Positions 52,376 through 62,291 of a stretch of 64,000 bases of DNA are shown one piece after another. The notes beneath the pieces were generated by a model that ran no database searches, was not told the origin of the DNA, and saw nothing but the letters and a program-made list of their open reading frames with translations. The DNA is taken from assembly GCF_003797945.1 (NCBI RefSeq), contig NZ_RKKU01000008.1, positions 1 through 64,000 of the forward strand, written 5' to 3'. The DNA is from Pseudomonas neustonica. GTDB lineage: Bacteria; Pseudomonadota; Gammaproteobacteria; Pseudomonadales; Pseudomonadaceae. The position numbers and the translations under genes were made by a program. The stretch's first letter is position 1, and each line of letters starts with the position of its first letter.

Positions 52376-52432
52376 ACACTTCCCCTTGCTCAAACTGTTG
52401 CGACCCATAATAGGGGGCCAGTCGTTGAAGTG

Positions 52433-53659
52433 CTACACGTAGAAGTCGAGTTCTTCCTGACGCTTTAGCAGGTCGTGCATCACCTGAGAGTCCTCACCGA
52501 CAAAGTAGAGCAGACCCCAATGCGTGCCGAACGCCGTGCGCTTGGTTACCATTTCTTCCAGCGGAGTGGTTAACTCATGGGACTCGAAGTAAGGGTGATC
52601 TTCTGTCTCTTCAGGCATCTCCAGCTTGCTCACAACGCGGCGGCGTGGGTAAACACCAAAGCAGCCGGCGTAGCCAGTCGCGTCTTCAACTTCGCGCGGG
52701 AAGTAAGCCTTGACCTCTTCTTCAGTCGTTTTGGGATCAAATACCAGCATGGTTGCGTGATACGCATTGAAGCCCTTGTAAACGCGCTCAAGAAGCTCGA
52801 AAACCTTGAAGCCTGGCGGTCTGTAAGCGACCTCGCCGAAGTACATTTCACCATCGCTGGTAACAAAGTACTCGGGGTGAATCATGCCGAACTCGATATC
52901 AAAGGTCTTGATCAGCTTTTCGATCTGCTGGACGATTTGCGGGCGGTAGGCTTCCAGGCTAGGTGACGCAGGCACATGCACTGAATAACCCAGGCGCACG
53001 TACTCGGAAATGTTCAGGAAGCGAATCTTGCCGTTGTGAATCCATGCCTCTACCGCGAACTCCCAGCCGTCCAGGTGCGACTCCATCAGTGACGGAAACT
53101 CATCATCCGGAATGGCATCAACATCATCAGGCGTACGAATAACGCGGTGCCCAAGGCAGCCAGCCTTATCGAAGGCCTTGAAGTGGATTGGATCGTTCGG
53201 GTCACCGTCCAGCTTTAGCAGGGTCTGGTTGACGCGCTTGAGGAAGCGGATAACGTCCTCGCGGTCATGGGCTTCTTCAAAGATACCTACGCGGATGCCG
53301 CCCAGCTGCGCTCGACGCTTCATCAGCGATTTGTCACGCATCAGCATGGCTTGACCAAACAAACGAGGGTTGTCGAGCAGCACCGAGTTGATCGCACCAG
53401 CCCACTCTACGGTTTCTTCGAATAGCGGAATAGCAACATCGACACCCATGTCTTTCAGGGTTTGTGCAATTTCCACTGAGCGATCATTTAAACGCTCGAA
53501 GTTCCAGGGTAGATAGGGGATGTTATGGGTTTTGCAATACTCTTCCGCCCATTCAGGTGCCACAACAACATAGCGGCGGTCGAAGGTAGCTGCTGCTTCG
53601 ACGGCATTGGGTGCCCAACCGAGTAGTGCAATGAAACCTTTAGTGGGATCCTTCTTCAT
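52433..53659 (-). CDS. ATP-grasp family ligase, unknown substrate
   Basis: 408 residues; strong AGGAGG ribosome binding site before the ATG. N-terminal Rossmann-like part (KGFIALLGWAPNAVEAAATF, DVAIPLFEETVEWAGAIN, AMLMRDKSLMKRRAQLGGI) precedes the ATP-grasp core: QTLLKLDGD/CLGHRVIRTPDDVDAI, PSLMESHLDGWEFAVEAWIHNGKIRF (lid and ATP contacts) and MYFGEVAYRPPGFKVFEL, the Mg-binding ExxxRPPG motif. ATP-grasp enzymes join a carboxylate to an amine or thiol through an acyl phosphate. It is the first gene of an operon with the putative Cys-peptidase-like protein. Neither substrate nor product is evident. Confidence 0.88.
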   Translation of the reverse strand: MKKDPTKGFIALLGWAPNAVEAAATFDRRYVVVAPEWAEEYCKTHNIPYLPWNFERLNDRSVEIAQTLKDMGVDVAIPLFEETVEWAGAINSVLLDNPRLFGQAMLMRDKSLMKRRAQLGGIRVGIFEEAHDREDVIRFLKRVNQTLLKLDGDPNDPIHFKAFDKAGCLGHRVIRTPDDVDAIPDDEFPSLMESHLDGWEFAVEAWIHNGKIRFLNISEYVRLGYSVHVPASPSLEAYRPQIVQQIEKLIKTFDIEFGMIHPEYFVTSDGEMYFGEVAYRPPGFKVFELLERVYKGFNAYHATMLVFDPKTTEEEVKAYFPREVEDATGYAGCFGVYPRRRVVSKLEMPEETEDHPYFESHELTTPLEEMVTKRTAFGTHWGLLYFVGEDSQVMHDLLKRQEELDFYV

Positions 53660-54014
53660 ATGTAGCCTCCTGAGAGCGTTTGAAGAGAAGATCTGGCTAC
53701 GTCATTGGACATTACCAAGCCGGGCCAGATCGCTTATATATGTAACTACCATACATGGCTTGGAAGGCTGCGGCTAATCTGAGCGCTTAGTAACTACGGC
53801 GTTTTTTGTTGAAATCCCGATATGGAAGGTGATTTAAAGTTGTTTGAGTACAAAGCAAAAATGGGTGGGTATTCCGTTTCAGGGGCTACCCTCTACCGAC
53901 GTGTGGGGCCTGCCATCGGCTGGCAATGAGCGCGTGCTGCTGGTAAAGCTGGCTCTTGATTCGAGCCAGCGGAGCTAGTTGATGTAAATGCTGCGTCTGC
54001 GAGCTGCAGCGGGC
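53660..54014. other. Leader and promoter region of the ATP-grasp operon
   Basis: 355 bases without a gene. GATCTGGC (53690-53697) recurs inverted as GCCAGATC (53724-53731) 26 bases away, inside the 5' leader or promoter of the ATP-grasp operon, so it may be an operator or RNA hairpin. TATATA near 53735-53740 is a possible -10 element for the minus strand. CTGGCTC (53949-53955) and GAGCCAG (53963-53969) form a hairpin downstream of the haemoglobin gene. Confidence 0.5.
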
Positions 54015-54449
54015 TTACTGACTGGCTTGCAGGCGGGCCTGACTGGCCTGTACGACGCGATTGGCCGGAACGCTAAGCTGAGCCAATAGATACCCTTTGA
54101 AGTCCGCACTGAACGGCTGGCGTTCGATGGCCTGCTGCATGCAGCCTAGCCAGGCATCTCGAGCCTGAGCATCTATCGGCCACTGAGCATGAAAGCCGGG
54201 AATGCTGATCGAGCCATAGCGCTCCTGATACAACCGCGGCCCGCCCAGCCAGCCAGACAGAAAACAGGTCAACTTGTCAGCAGACTGACTAAGATCGGAT
54301 TTGTGCATGGCCCGGATCTTGGTTGCACCGCTCCAGGTGTCCATAATCTGATAGAAATCAGTCACTAACTGTTGAATTCCCGCCAGTTCGCCGGCCGCCT
54401 GATAAGAGGCGTCTGCTGTGCCAAACAGCGGCTTTGTAGTGTCGTTCAT
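54015..54449 (-). CDS. Group II truncated haemoglobin
   Basis: 144 residues. IQQLVTDFYQIMDTWSGATKIRAMH starts the two-over-two fold, SADKLTCFLSGWLGGPRLYQERYGS is the group II signature, and the proximal haem-binding His is in GFHAQWPIDAQARDAWLGCM (the Trp of helix G is the conserved ligand-stabilising residue). These globins bind oxygen and take part in NO or peroxide chemistry. A single-gene unit, converging on nothing, transcribed toward the ATP-grasp operon. Confidence 0.9.
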   Translation of the reverse strand: MNDTTKPLFGTADASYQAAGELAGIQQLVTDFYQIMDTWSGATKIRAMHKSDLSQSADKLTCFLSGWLGGPRLYQERYGSISIPGFHAQWPIDAQARDAWLGCMQQAIERQPFSADFKGYLLAQLSVPANRVVQASQARLQASQ

Positions 54450-54562
54450 CTACGCTTTAACTCCTTCATCGCTACCTGCAGGGAAAGCCGACTGTGGCTG
54501 GACCAAAGACATCATCGTGCCTGGCGGCCTGCTGAGCAAGGTGGCACAGCGTCGCGCATGCG

Positions 54563-55627
54563 TTATCTGAGGCGCCGCCTTAGGTCGACACCTAATAGCG
54601 TAGTGACGTAGACCGCCACCAGGGGAACCAGCACGAAAATAATGCCTGTTCGCAGGTCGCTCAGATACCCCAGGTTGAGTGTGAGTGCGATCAGGTACCA
54701 GACATACGCGGCGTAAAGCACGAGAAATAGCCCGCCTTCCAACCGCGATAAACTTGCACCCACGAAGAACAGGGGCAAACACAGCAGCGCTACAGCCAAC
54801 ATCACCGGCATATCCAGCGATGCCATTTGCATATTGGCCAGCAAAGGCTCCGGCGAGACCAGACCTGACAACCCGAGTACGCAGAGAATATTGAATATAT
54901 TGCTGCCAACTACGTTGCCGATAGCGATGTCGCGCTGGCCCTTCAGGGTAGCCACTACAGACGTCATGACCTCCGGCAGCGAGGTGCCGATAGCTACTAT
55001 CGTGAGACCTATCACCGCATCGCTGACACCAAAGGACGAGGCTATCTGCACTGCGCTCTGCACCAGAAAACGCGCGCCCAACACCAGCAGGACCAAGCCA
55101 ACAACCAGTAACGCGAGGTTTTGCCAGAGTGGCGCCTTCTGCTGCAAAAGCCCGGCGGTGTCTGCGTCAGCCGTCTCCAGACCCTGCTTGCGGCCCTGCA
55201 GGAACAGAAATCCGGTATAGGCGAGCAATCCGATAAACAGCAACGCCGCCTCCCATTTCACGATACTGCCGTCCCAGGCCATGGCCGTGGCCGCCGCGGA
55301 CACCAGGATCATGATGGGAACGTCCTGCCGGATGAGTTGGGCCGACACAACCAGCGGAGAAATGAGCGCCGCTAGCCCGAGAATGCACAGGATATTGAAT
55401 ATGTTACTGCCGACCACATTGGCCACAGCCAATTCGGCCTGCCCTGACCAGGCAGACTTGACGCTGACCGCCAACTCAGGCGCGCTGGTACCAAAGGCCA
55501 CTACCGTTAAGCCAACTACCAGTGCTGGCACGCCGAAACTCGCGGCCAGTCTGGCCGCACCTTTCACCAGTAGGTCGGCACCAAAAATCAACAGCACCAG
55601 GCCGACAATAAGCATTATCCAGGACAT
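54563..55627 (-). CDS. Calcium/sodium antiporter (CaCA family, YrbG-like)
   Basis: 354 residues of about ten helices. The two inverted alpha-repeats are clear: VAFGTSAPELAVSVKSAWSG ... NVVGSNIFNILCILGLAAL and VAIGTSLPEVMTSVVATLKG ... NVVGSNIFNILCVLGLSGL, each with the ion-binding GTS(A/L)PE motif. An acidic loop lies between the halves. It exports Ca2+ using sodium, or possibly protons. Start is supported by GAGGAATTCGAT. Ten bases separate it from the upstream secDF, so they form one operon. Confidence 0.92.
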   Translation of the reverse strand: MSWIMLIVGLVLLIFGADLLVKGAARLAASFGVPALVVGLTVVAFGTSAPELAVSVKSAWSGQAELAVANVVGSNIFNILCILGLAALISPLVVSAQLIRQDVPIMILVSAAATAMAWDGSIVKWEAALLFIGLLAYTGFLFLQGRKQGLETADADTAGLLQQKAPLWQNLALLVVGLVLLVLGARFLVQSAVQIASSFGVSDAVIGLTIVAIGTSLPEVMTSVVATLKGQRDIAIGNVVGSNIFNILCVLGLSGLVSPEPLLANMQMASLDMPVMLAVALLCLPLFFVGASLSRLEGGLFLVLYAAYVWYLIALTLNLGYLSDLRTGIIFVLVPLVAVYVTTLLGVDLRRRLR

Positions 55628-55637
55628 ATCGAATTCC

Positions 55638-58163
55638 TCAGGGAATAGCGTTCAGTTGTTTTTGTATTTCTTCAGCCGTGGGCCGTAATTGCGCTAACCC
55701 CTTACGTTTCCGTCGTTGGCTAAGGTAGTACAGAATCGGGGAAGCGATGAAGATTGACGAACTGGTGCCGATCACGATGCCAAACAGCATAGGCAGAGCG
55801 AAACTGGCCACCGCAGCGCCACCGGCGATGCCCATCGGTAGCAAGGCGAGAAAACTGGTCACCGAGGTAAAGATGGTCCGCGTTAAGGTAGACGAGATGC
55901 TCTCGTTCAATAGCTGCAACATGGGTTTGTCCGGGGTGAGCCGCAGGTTCTCGCGAATACGGTCAAATACCACCACCTTGTCGTTGACAGAGTAGCCAAT
56001 CAAGGCGAGCAGGGCAGCCACAGCGGTGAGGTTGAACTCGACGCCGGTGAGCGCAAAAAAACCAATGGTCTTGGTCAGGTCCAGTGCAATCGTCAAGGTA
56101 GCAGCCAGGGCAAAATGCGACTCGAAGCGCACCCAGAGGTAAAGCAGCATGCCGGCCCCGGCTGCAAGAATCGCCAGTATGGTGAGATCACTGAAGTCAC
56201 CGCTGACCTTGGGGCCCACCATATCGACACGCGGAAATTCCGCTGTGGCCTGCAGCTGGGTTACCGCTGATTTGATCTCGTCGACCTGCGTGGCTGTCTG
56301 GCCTGACTGACCGGCTGGCGCTGCCAATCGAATCAAAAAGTGACCATCATCGCCAAATTCCTGAATGCTGGCCGCCCCCAGGCTTTGTGTTTCCAGCGAC
56401 TGTCTCAGTTGATCAACCGTGACCGACTGAGCTTGCACTTCGATCACGGTACCGCCGGTAAAATCGACGCCATAGTGCAGCCCCGGCTGCACAAACAGGG
56501 CGATCGATGCAATCGACAGAAGCGCAGAGGCAGCCAGTCCAATAAATCGTCCGCGCAGAAAATCAATCCCACGCCCACTGGTTTTATCCAGCCAGGTGAT
56601 ACCGGATATTTTCAGCGGCTGGCGTTCTTTCCCCTTGATGCTTTTTTCCATCATCAGGCGCGTCACCGCAATGGCGGTAAACATTGAGGTTAGCAAGCCA
56701 ATGCCGATGGTGACGGCAAACCCCTTTACCGGCCCGCTGCCAAACAGAAACAGCAAGCTAATGGCAATCAGGGTGGTCAGGTTGGAGTCCAAAATGGTGC
56801 TGTAGGCGCGATCAAAGCCTTCTTTAAGAGCCATGGCAGCCGACTTTCCGCGGCGCGCCTCTTCGCGAATCCGCTCGTTGATCAGGATATTGGCGTCCAC
56901 CGCCATACCCACGGTCAGTATGATACCGGCAATGCCCGGTAGCGTGAGGGTGGCACCCAAAGCGCCAAGCACACCGAATACCAGCCCGATGTTGACCGAT
57001 AGACCAATGCAGGCGATCAGGCCCCAGGTACCGTAGATACCCAGCATAAAGGCGATCACCATGGCTGCGCCGATGAGCCCCGTGGTTAGCCCCATGGCAA
57101 TCGCATCGCTGCCCAGATCCGGGCCGACCGTGCGCTCCTCAATCACATGCAGCGGCACCGGCAAGGCGCCGGCGCGCAACAGCAGCGCCAGGTTGCTGGC
57201 CTCTTGAGTAGAAAAACTGCCGCTGATTTCGCCGCTGCCGCCGGCAATGACGCTGCGAATCACTGGCGCGGTAATCACCTTATTGTCGAGAACGATGGCC
57301 AGGGGCCGGCCGATGTTGTCCCGGGTTATCTCACCAAACAGCTTGGCTCCCTGGCTATCGAGCTTGAAGGTGACCACCGGCTGGCCAGTGTCGGGGCTGA
57401 AGGCCATCTGCGCATCACTGATACGCTCACCTGCCATGGCTACGCGGCGTTCGAGTCGGTAGCTCTGCTCGCCATTGGCACCGGCAACTATTTGGGTATC
57501 TGCGTTATTACCCGCGTCAGGCAGAGCCTGCCAGTGAAACAGCATCTTGGCCGTTGTGCCCAGCAGCGTGCGAATCTCGTGGGGATCGGCCACGCCTGGC
57601 ATTTGCACCAGAATGCCGTCGTCACCCTGACGCGTAATACTTGGCTCAACCAGGCCGGTTTCATTCAGACGACGCCGCACGACTTCCAGGCTGCGCTCTA
57701 CCGCATCCTTTGATAACGCCTGCTGCCATTGCTTGTTCAGGCGGATCAGTAATTGTCCGTCCTCGGCCTGAATATCGAAGCGCTGATGTCCGTCAACCTG
57801 GTTATGCGCGAGTTCTCTGGCGAGCTTCAGGGCCTGGGTCAATTGCGCGGGGTTATGAACTTTCAATGCCGCGTGCACACCGCTGAAGGAGGGGCTTTGG
57901 TAGGCGATAGCTGACTTGCGCATGGCGACAGTCAACTCACGGGAAAATGCTTCAAGCTGATCGGTAAACAGCGTCTGGGTATCGGCCTCCAGCAATAAAT
58001 GCGAGCCGCCTTGCAGGTCGAGGCCAAGGGTAATGGTGTGCTGGGTATACCAGGCCGGCAGTCTGTTAGACACAGAGTTAGGTAACAGGCTGGGTAACGC
58101 GCTCAGCAGTCCGAGCGCAATCACCAAGCCGTAAGTCAGGGCTCGTGAACGTAGCGATTTCAT
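55638..58163 (-). CDS. secDF: Fused protein translocase subunit SecDF
   Basis: 841 residues containing both SecD and SecF. SecD half: signal-anchor helix, TLGLDLQGGSHLLLEADT (DLQGG motif), SLEVVRRRLNETGLVEPSI, the RTVGPDLGSDAI segment and VGMAVDANILINERIREE. SecF half: FVQPGLHYGVDFTGGTVIEV, LIGYSVNDKVVVFDRIRENLR and the terminal membrane helices. The fusion point is around residue 545. SecDF uses the ion gradient to pull secreted proteins through SecYEG. Pseudomonads normally carry separate secD and secF near yajC, so this is probably a second, fused copy; that needs genome-wide checking. Followed by the Na/Ca antiporter. Confidence 0.92.
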   Translation of the reverse strand: MKSLRSRALTYGLVIALGLLSALPSLLPNSVSNRLPAWYTQHTITLGLDLQGGSHLLLEADTQTLFTDQLEAFSRELTVAMRKSAIAYQSPSFSGVHAALKVHNPAQLTQALKLARELAHNQVDGHQRFDIQAEDGQLLIRLNKQWQQALSKDAVERSLEVVRRRLNETGLVEPSITRQGDDGILVQMPGVADPHEIRTLLGTTAKMLFHWQALPDAGNNADTQIVAGANGEQSYRLERRVAMAGERISDAQMAFSPDTGQPVVTFKLDSQGAKLFGEITRDNIGRPLAIVLDNKVITAPVIRSVIAGGSGEISGSFSTQEASNLALLLRAGALPVPLHVIEERTVGPDLGSDAIAMGLTTGLIGAAMVIAFMLGIYGTWGLIACIGLSVNIGLVFGVLGALGATLTLPGIAGIILTVGMAVDANILINERIREEARRGKSAAMALKEGFDRAYSTILDSNLTTLIAISLLFLFGSGPVKGFAVTIGIGLLTSMFTAIAVTRLMMEKSIKGKERQPLKISGITWLDKTSGRGIDFLRGRFIGLAASALLSIASIALFVQPGLHYGVDFTGGTVIEVQAQSVTVDQLRQSLETQSLGAASIQEFGDDGHFLIRLAAPAGQSGQTATQVDEIKSAVTQLQATAEFPRVDMVGPKVSGDFSDLTILAILAAGAGMLLYLWVRFESHFALAATLTIALDLTKTIGFFALTGVEFNLTAVAALLALIGYSVNDKVVVFDRIRENLRLTPDKPMLQLLNESISSTLTRTIFTSVTSFLALLPMGIAGGAAVASFALPMLFGIVIGTSSSIFIASPILYYLSQRRKRKGLAQLRPTAEEIQKQLNAIP

Positions 58164-58227
58164 GGGTAATACTCAAACTATAAATGAGAGTAGTTGTTGC
58201 GATAACAACCGGTGATAGCGTTGAGAA

Positions 58228-58617
58228 TTACGCCACAGGAGGCGCGCGGAGCGGAGGTAAAAGATAGGCAGGGGCTAGCGGCGAGCTATCGCGCTGGCGG
58301 CTGTTTCGCGTGGAGGCATTATCGAACCTTGCCAATACAAGATCGAAGTTACTGGTTGTGGCCCAGTGCAGGCTTGGGCCTGGCTCAGGGGCACCGCTCC
58401 TGGAGGAGCTGTCCTTCTGAAGCTTTAACGATCCGCTGTGGGCAGCAACAACCAGTTGCTCTAGCTGACCAACAAAGCCGCGCTCGGCAGAGAAGGGCGC
58501 GACTGACTTCTGTTGGGCCATGGCAGACAGAAACAGCAGCATGAGCACCAGCAATGAGAGCTTCATCGCTGATAACGCGCGCTGTTGCAGGCTGAGAGGG
58601 GGGATTGCTGTAAGCAT
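58228..58617 (-). CDS. Hypothetical small exported protein
   Basis: 130 residues from the ATG at 58617. MLTAIPPLSLQQRALSAMKLSLLVLMLLFLSAMAQQ carries a membrane segment or signal peptide (about residues 19-34), followed by a low-complexity polar tail rich in Ser, Arg and Pro. A longer frame to 58695 adds 26 residues without clear support. No family recognised. Same strand as secDF and 65 bases upstream of it; may be in the same transcript. Confidence 0.45.
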   Translation of the reverse strand: MLTAIPPLSLQQRALSAMKLSLLVLMLLFLSAMAQQKSVAPFSAERGFVGQLEQLVVAAHSGSLKLQKDSSSRSGAPEPGPSLHWATTSNFDLVLARFDNASTRNSRQRDSSPLAPAYLLPPLRAPPVA

Positions 58618-59344
58618 GGTTCTGTCTTGGCGGTGAAGCACGATTCTGCGTTGCGCCGGTGAATTAGTCAACGAGGTCACAGAGGGTGCCGCCAAACGGT
58701 TGTCAGCGCAGCACTAGCAGCTTCACGGATGAAAAGGCATGACACAGATCAAGGATTTGTCCGGTTTTGCCATAAAGCTGACGCGACACATGGTCGCAGC
58801 GCTGCGCAGGTTAAAAATAGTCGCGCCATCGGCGGAAAAAACAGGCTACAGCCCCAGTAAAAATGGGCATTCCGCCTGAGTTACCAGGTTGATAAAAAAA
58901 CCAGCTTAGCTCGCAGATTTACGCTGCGAGCGAGTATAAACCCCTGTCCCAGCCAACCTGCGGGTTTGCAGTCTTCTTTGAAATATCTTGTAATATTTGC
59001 CTCCTGAGTCAGTGAGGCTGGTTTTCAGCCACATGGATTACTGACCTTGCCAAGTCATCAGCACTTGGCTGCAGGCCGATAGGTCCGCTGCTCGGCGATC
59101 TCTTCTTCGCTTCAGCAACCATCACCGGCAAGCGCCCGGCAGGACGGCGCCTAGCGCTACCCATGCTGACTAAAAAATACTCCAACAGCAGATGAATCGA
59201 TTTCGCCATAGCGATAGTCGCACGTTCTCGCGCGGCTGTTCTGAGGCTCGATCCGTTCAAGCATCGCCCGACACACGCGGGAGATATATCGGCGCCGTCG
59301 TCCGGCTCGTGGCGTGGAGCCAGTTCATCCAACAAGGCCGCAAC
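58618..59344. other. Promoter-side gap before the cyo operon
   Basis: 727 bases with no supported gene. Antisense and sense open frames at 59009-59380 (minus) and 59192-59344 (plus) look like chance frames next to the cyoA start. The region should hold the cyo promoter and regulatory sites. No clear ANR/FNR dyad (TTGATN4ATCAA) was found; only a half-site-like GATCAAGG near 58746 was seen. Confidence 0.5.
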
Positions 59345-60274
59345 ATGAAAATAGAGCAGTTCTCTGGATATTTGAAACACCTGGTCTGGCTGCCCCTGCT
59401 GATGCTGGGCGGTTGCAATATGGCGCTGCTTGATCCCAAGGGTCAGGTCGGTATGGACGAAAAGTCGCTGATCATTACCGCGACGCTGTTGATGCTGATT
59501 GTGGTGGTGCCGGTCATCGTGATGACCCTTGCATTCGCCTGGAAATACCGCGCCAGCAACACCAAAGCCACCTATCGGCCCAATTGGTCACACTCCAATC
59601 GCATTGAGCTGGTTGTGTGGCTGGTGCCCTGTGTGATCGTTGCCATTCTGGGCACCATCACCTGGACCAGCACCCATGAGCTGGACCCTTACCGTCCGCT
59701 GGATTCCGACGTTAAACCGATCGAGATTCAGGTGGTATCGCTCGACTGGAAATGGCTGTTTATCTATCCGGAGCAGGGGATTGCCACGGTAAACGAAATT
59801 GCCTTTCCGAAAGATACGCCAGTGAACTTCAAGATCACCTCCCAATCAGCGATGAACTCGTTCTTCATCCCGCAGCTGGGCAGTCAGATCTATTCCATGG
59901 CGGGCATGCAGACCAAGCTGCACCTGATTGCCAACCATGAAGGTAGCTTTGAAGGTATCTCTGCGAACCTTAGTGGTGAAGGCTTCTCGGACATGAAATT
60001 CCAGGCCATCTCGACTTCACAAGACGGCTTCAAGGACTGGGTCGCCAAGGTCAAGGCCAATCCGGAAACCCTCGATCTGAATAGCTATCCTGCGCTGGTC
60101 GAGCCCAGTAAGGCCGATCCGGTGCGCTACTTCGGCGCCGTCAGCCCCACGCTCTATCAGCACATTCTTATGCAGTACGCCCACGGTGGTCACCACGCGA
60201 TGAACAGCGCTGAGCACGCAGATGCCGACATGGTCGGCATGCACATGAACGCCCGTACCGAGGAGTCTAACTAA
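59345..60274 (+). CDS. cyoA: Cytochrome bo3 ubiquinol oxidase subunit II
   Basis: 309 residues from the ATG at 59345; the frame from 59192 adds 51 unrelated residues. N-terminal lipoprotein signal with lipobox MLGGC (Cys at 25). Two membrane helices ([41 protein letters not shown]) precede a cupredoxin-like periplasmic domain ([48 protein letters not shown]). The CuA ligands are absent, as expected in a quinol oxidase, distinguishing it from CoxB. The C-terminus is His/Met rich ([20 protein letters not shown]). First gene of cyoABCDE. Confidence 0.95.
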   Translation: MKIEQFSGYLKHLVWLPLLMLGGCNMALLDPKGQVGMDEKSLIITATLLMLIVVVPVIVMTLAFAWKYRASNTKATYRPNWSHSNRIELVVWLVPCVIVAILGTITWTSTHELDPYRPLDSDVKPIEIQVVSLDWKWLFIYPEQGIATVNEIAFPKDTPVNFKITSQSAMNSFFIPQLGSQIYSMAGMQTKLHLIANHEGSFEGISANLSGEGFSDMKFQAISTSQDGFKDWVAKVKANPETLDLNSYPALVEPSKADPVRYFGAVSPTLYQHILMQYAHGGHHAMNSAEHADADMVGMHMNARTEESN

Positions 60275-60275
60275 G

Positions 60276-62288
60276 ATGTTCGGCAAACTTACCCTTGAGG
60301 CCGTGCCGTTTCACGAGCCCATCATCATGGTCACGCTGGCTGTGGTGGCGCTGCTTGGTTTCGGCGTATTCGCAGCACTAACCTATTACCGCAAGTGGGG
60401 CTACCTCTGGTCCGAATGGCTGACCTCGGTCGACCATAAGAAAATTGGTGTGATGTACATCCTGGTGGCACTGGTCATGCTGCTGCGCGGCTTTGCCGAT
60501 GCGATCATGATGCGTGCCCAGTTGGCCGTCGCCCAAGGTGGCGCCGAGGGCTTCCTGCCACCTGAGCACTACGACCAGATCTTCACCGCCCACGGTGTGA
60601 TCATGATCATCTTCATGGCCATGCCGTTCATGGTCGGCTTGATGAACATCGCCGTGCCGCTGCAGATTGGTGCCCGCGACGTAGCCTTTCCGTTCCTCAA
60701 CTCGCTGAGCTTCTGGCTGTTTGTTGCCGGTGCGATTCTGGTCAATATTTCGCTGGGGGTAGGGGAGTTCGCCCGCACCGGTTGGGTGGCTTATCCGCCA
60801 TTGGCCGAGCTTGGCTACAGTCCGGGGGTAGGGGTCGATTACTATATCTGGGCACTGCAGTTATCGGGGCTGGGGACGCTACTGACGGGGGTCAACTTCC
60901 TGGTTACCGTGTTCAAGATGCGTACCCCAGGCATGACCCTGATGAAGATGCCGATCTTTACCTGGGCCTGTACCTTTACCAATATCCTGATTGTCGCCTC
61001 GTTCCCGATCCTCACCGCGACCCTGGGTCTGCTGACGCTGGATCGCTATCTGGATATGCACTTCTTCACCAACGAGCTTGGCGGCAACGCCATGATGTAC
61101 ATCAACCTGTTCTGGGCCTGGGGTCATCCCGAGGTGTACATCCTGATCCTGCCAGCGTTCGGTATTTTCTCTGAGGTGATTTCCACCTTCTCCGGTAAGA
61201 AGTTGTTCGGCTACACCTCCATGGTCTGGGCGAGTGGTGCCATTACCTTGCTGGGCTTTGTGGTTTGGTTGCACCACTTCTTCACCATGGGCTCGGGTGC
61301 CAACGTCAACGCTTTCTTCGGTGTGGCGACCATGATTATCTCGGTGCCCACCGGTGTAAAACTCTTCAGTTGGCTGTTCACCATGTTCCGCGGCCGGATC
61401 CGTTTCACCACGCCGGTACTCTGGACGCTCGGCTTCATGGTGACCTTCACCATCGGCGGCATGACCGGCGTACTGCTGGCCGTACCGGGTGCCGACTATG
61501 TACTGCACAACAGCCTGTTTTTGATCGCTCACTTCCACAACACCATCATCGGTGGTGCGGTGTTCGGCTATCTGGCTGGTTTCACCTTCTGGTTCCCGAA
61601 AGCCTTCGGCTTCAAGCTCGACGAGCGTCTGGGCAAGGGTGCTTTCTGGTGCTGGATCAGTGGGTTCTTCGTCGCCTTCATGCCGCTTTACGTATTGGGC
61701 TTCATGGGTATGACACGCCGTTTGAACCACTACGACAATGCTATGTGGCAGCCCTACCTGATCGTGGCTTTCTGCGGTGCTGGCCTGATTCTGTGCGGCA
61801 TTCTGTTCCAGATCGCGCAGCTAATCGTCAGCTTCAAGAATCGCGAGCAATTGCGCGACCTGACGGGCGATCCATGGGGCGGCCGCACATTGGAATGGTC
61901 AACCAGTTCACCACCGCCGTTCTACAACTTTGCGGAGCTACCTACTGTGCATAAGCTAGATGCCTTCCAGGACATGAAAGAGAAGGGCACTGCCTACCAG
62001 CGCCCAGCCAGCTATAGCCCGATCCACATGCCCAAAAACACCGCCGCTGGCGTGGTTATTGGCCTGTTGGGTGCGGTCTTCGGCTTTGCCATGGTTTGGC
62101 ATATCTGGTGGCTGGCTGGTTTGAGCTTTATTGGCATGGTCGCCACCTTCATCGCTCGCAGCTACAACCAGGACGTTGATTACTACGTGCAGCCCGATGA
62201 AATCGAGCGCATTGAAAGCCAGCATCACGCGCGCTTTGAAGCGCACGGTCAAACGCTGAACACCACCTCATTTGCAGAGCAGGTTTAA
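60276..62288 (+). CDS. cyoB: Cytochrome bo3 ubiquinol oxidase subunit I
   Basis: 670 residues with about 15 helices, one base after cyoA. It carries the haem-copper oxidase signatures: [19 protein letters not shown] (the His-Tyr CuB site), [11 protein letters not shown] (two CuB His), [21 protein letters not shown] (haem ligands) and the N-terminal D-pathway. It binds low-spin haem b, haem o3 and CuB, oxidises ubiquinol and pumps protons. Full length and intact. Confidence 0.97.
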   Translation: MFGKLTLEAVPFHEPIIMVTLAVVALLGFGVFAALTYYRKWGYLWSEWLTSVDHKKIGVMYILVALVMLLRGFADAIMMRAQLAVAQGGAEGFLPPEHYDQIFTAHGVIMIIFMAMPFMVGLMNIAVPLQIGARDVAFPFLNSLSFWLFVAGAILVNISLGVGEFARTGWVAYPPLAELGYSPGVGVDYYIWALQLSGLGTLLTGVNFLVTVFKMRTPGMTLMKMPIFTWACTFTNILIVASFPILTATLGLLTLDRYLDMHFFTNELGGNAMMYINLFWAWGHPEVYILILPAFGIFSEVISTFSGKKLFGYTSMVWASGAITLLGFVVWLHHFFTMGSGANVNAFFGVATMIISVPTGVKLFSWLFTMFRGRIRFTTPVLWTLGFMVTFTIGGMTGVLLAVPGADYVLHNSLFLIAHFHNTIIGGAVFGYLAGFTFWFPKAFGFKLDERLGKGAFWCWISGFFVAFMPLYVLGFMGMTRRLNHYDNAMWQPYLIVAFCGAGLILCGILFQIAQLIVSFKNREQLRDLTGDPWGGRTLEWSTSSPPPFYNFAELPTVHKLDAFQDMKEKGTAYQRPASYSPIHMPKNTAAGVVIGLLGAVFGFAMVWHIWWLAGLSFIGMVATFIARSYNQDVDYYVQPDEIERIESQHHARFEAHGQTLNTTSFAEQV

Positions 62289-62291
62289 ACC

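Noticed and set aside
58741-58775. ANR/FNR box before the cyo operon
   Set aside because: Only a half-site-like GATCAAGG was found; no full TTGATN4ATCAA dyad.
59009-59380. Minus-strand open frame of 123 residues before cyoA
   Set aside because: Overlaps the start of cyoA on the opposite strand and has no recognisable motif; probably chance.
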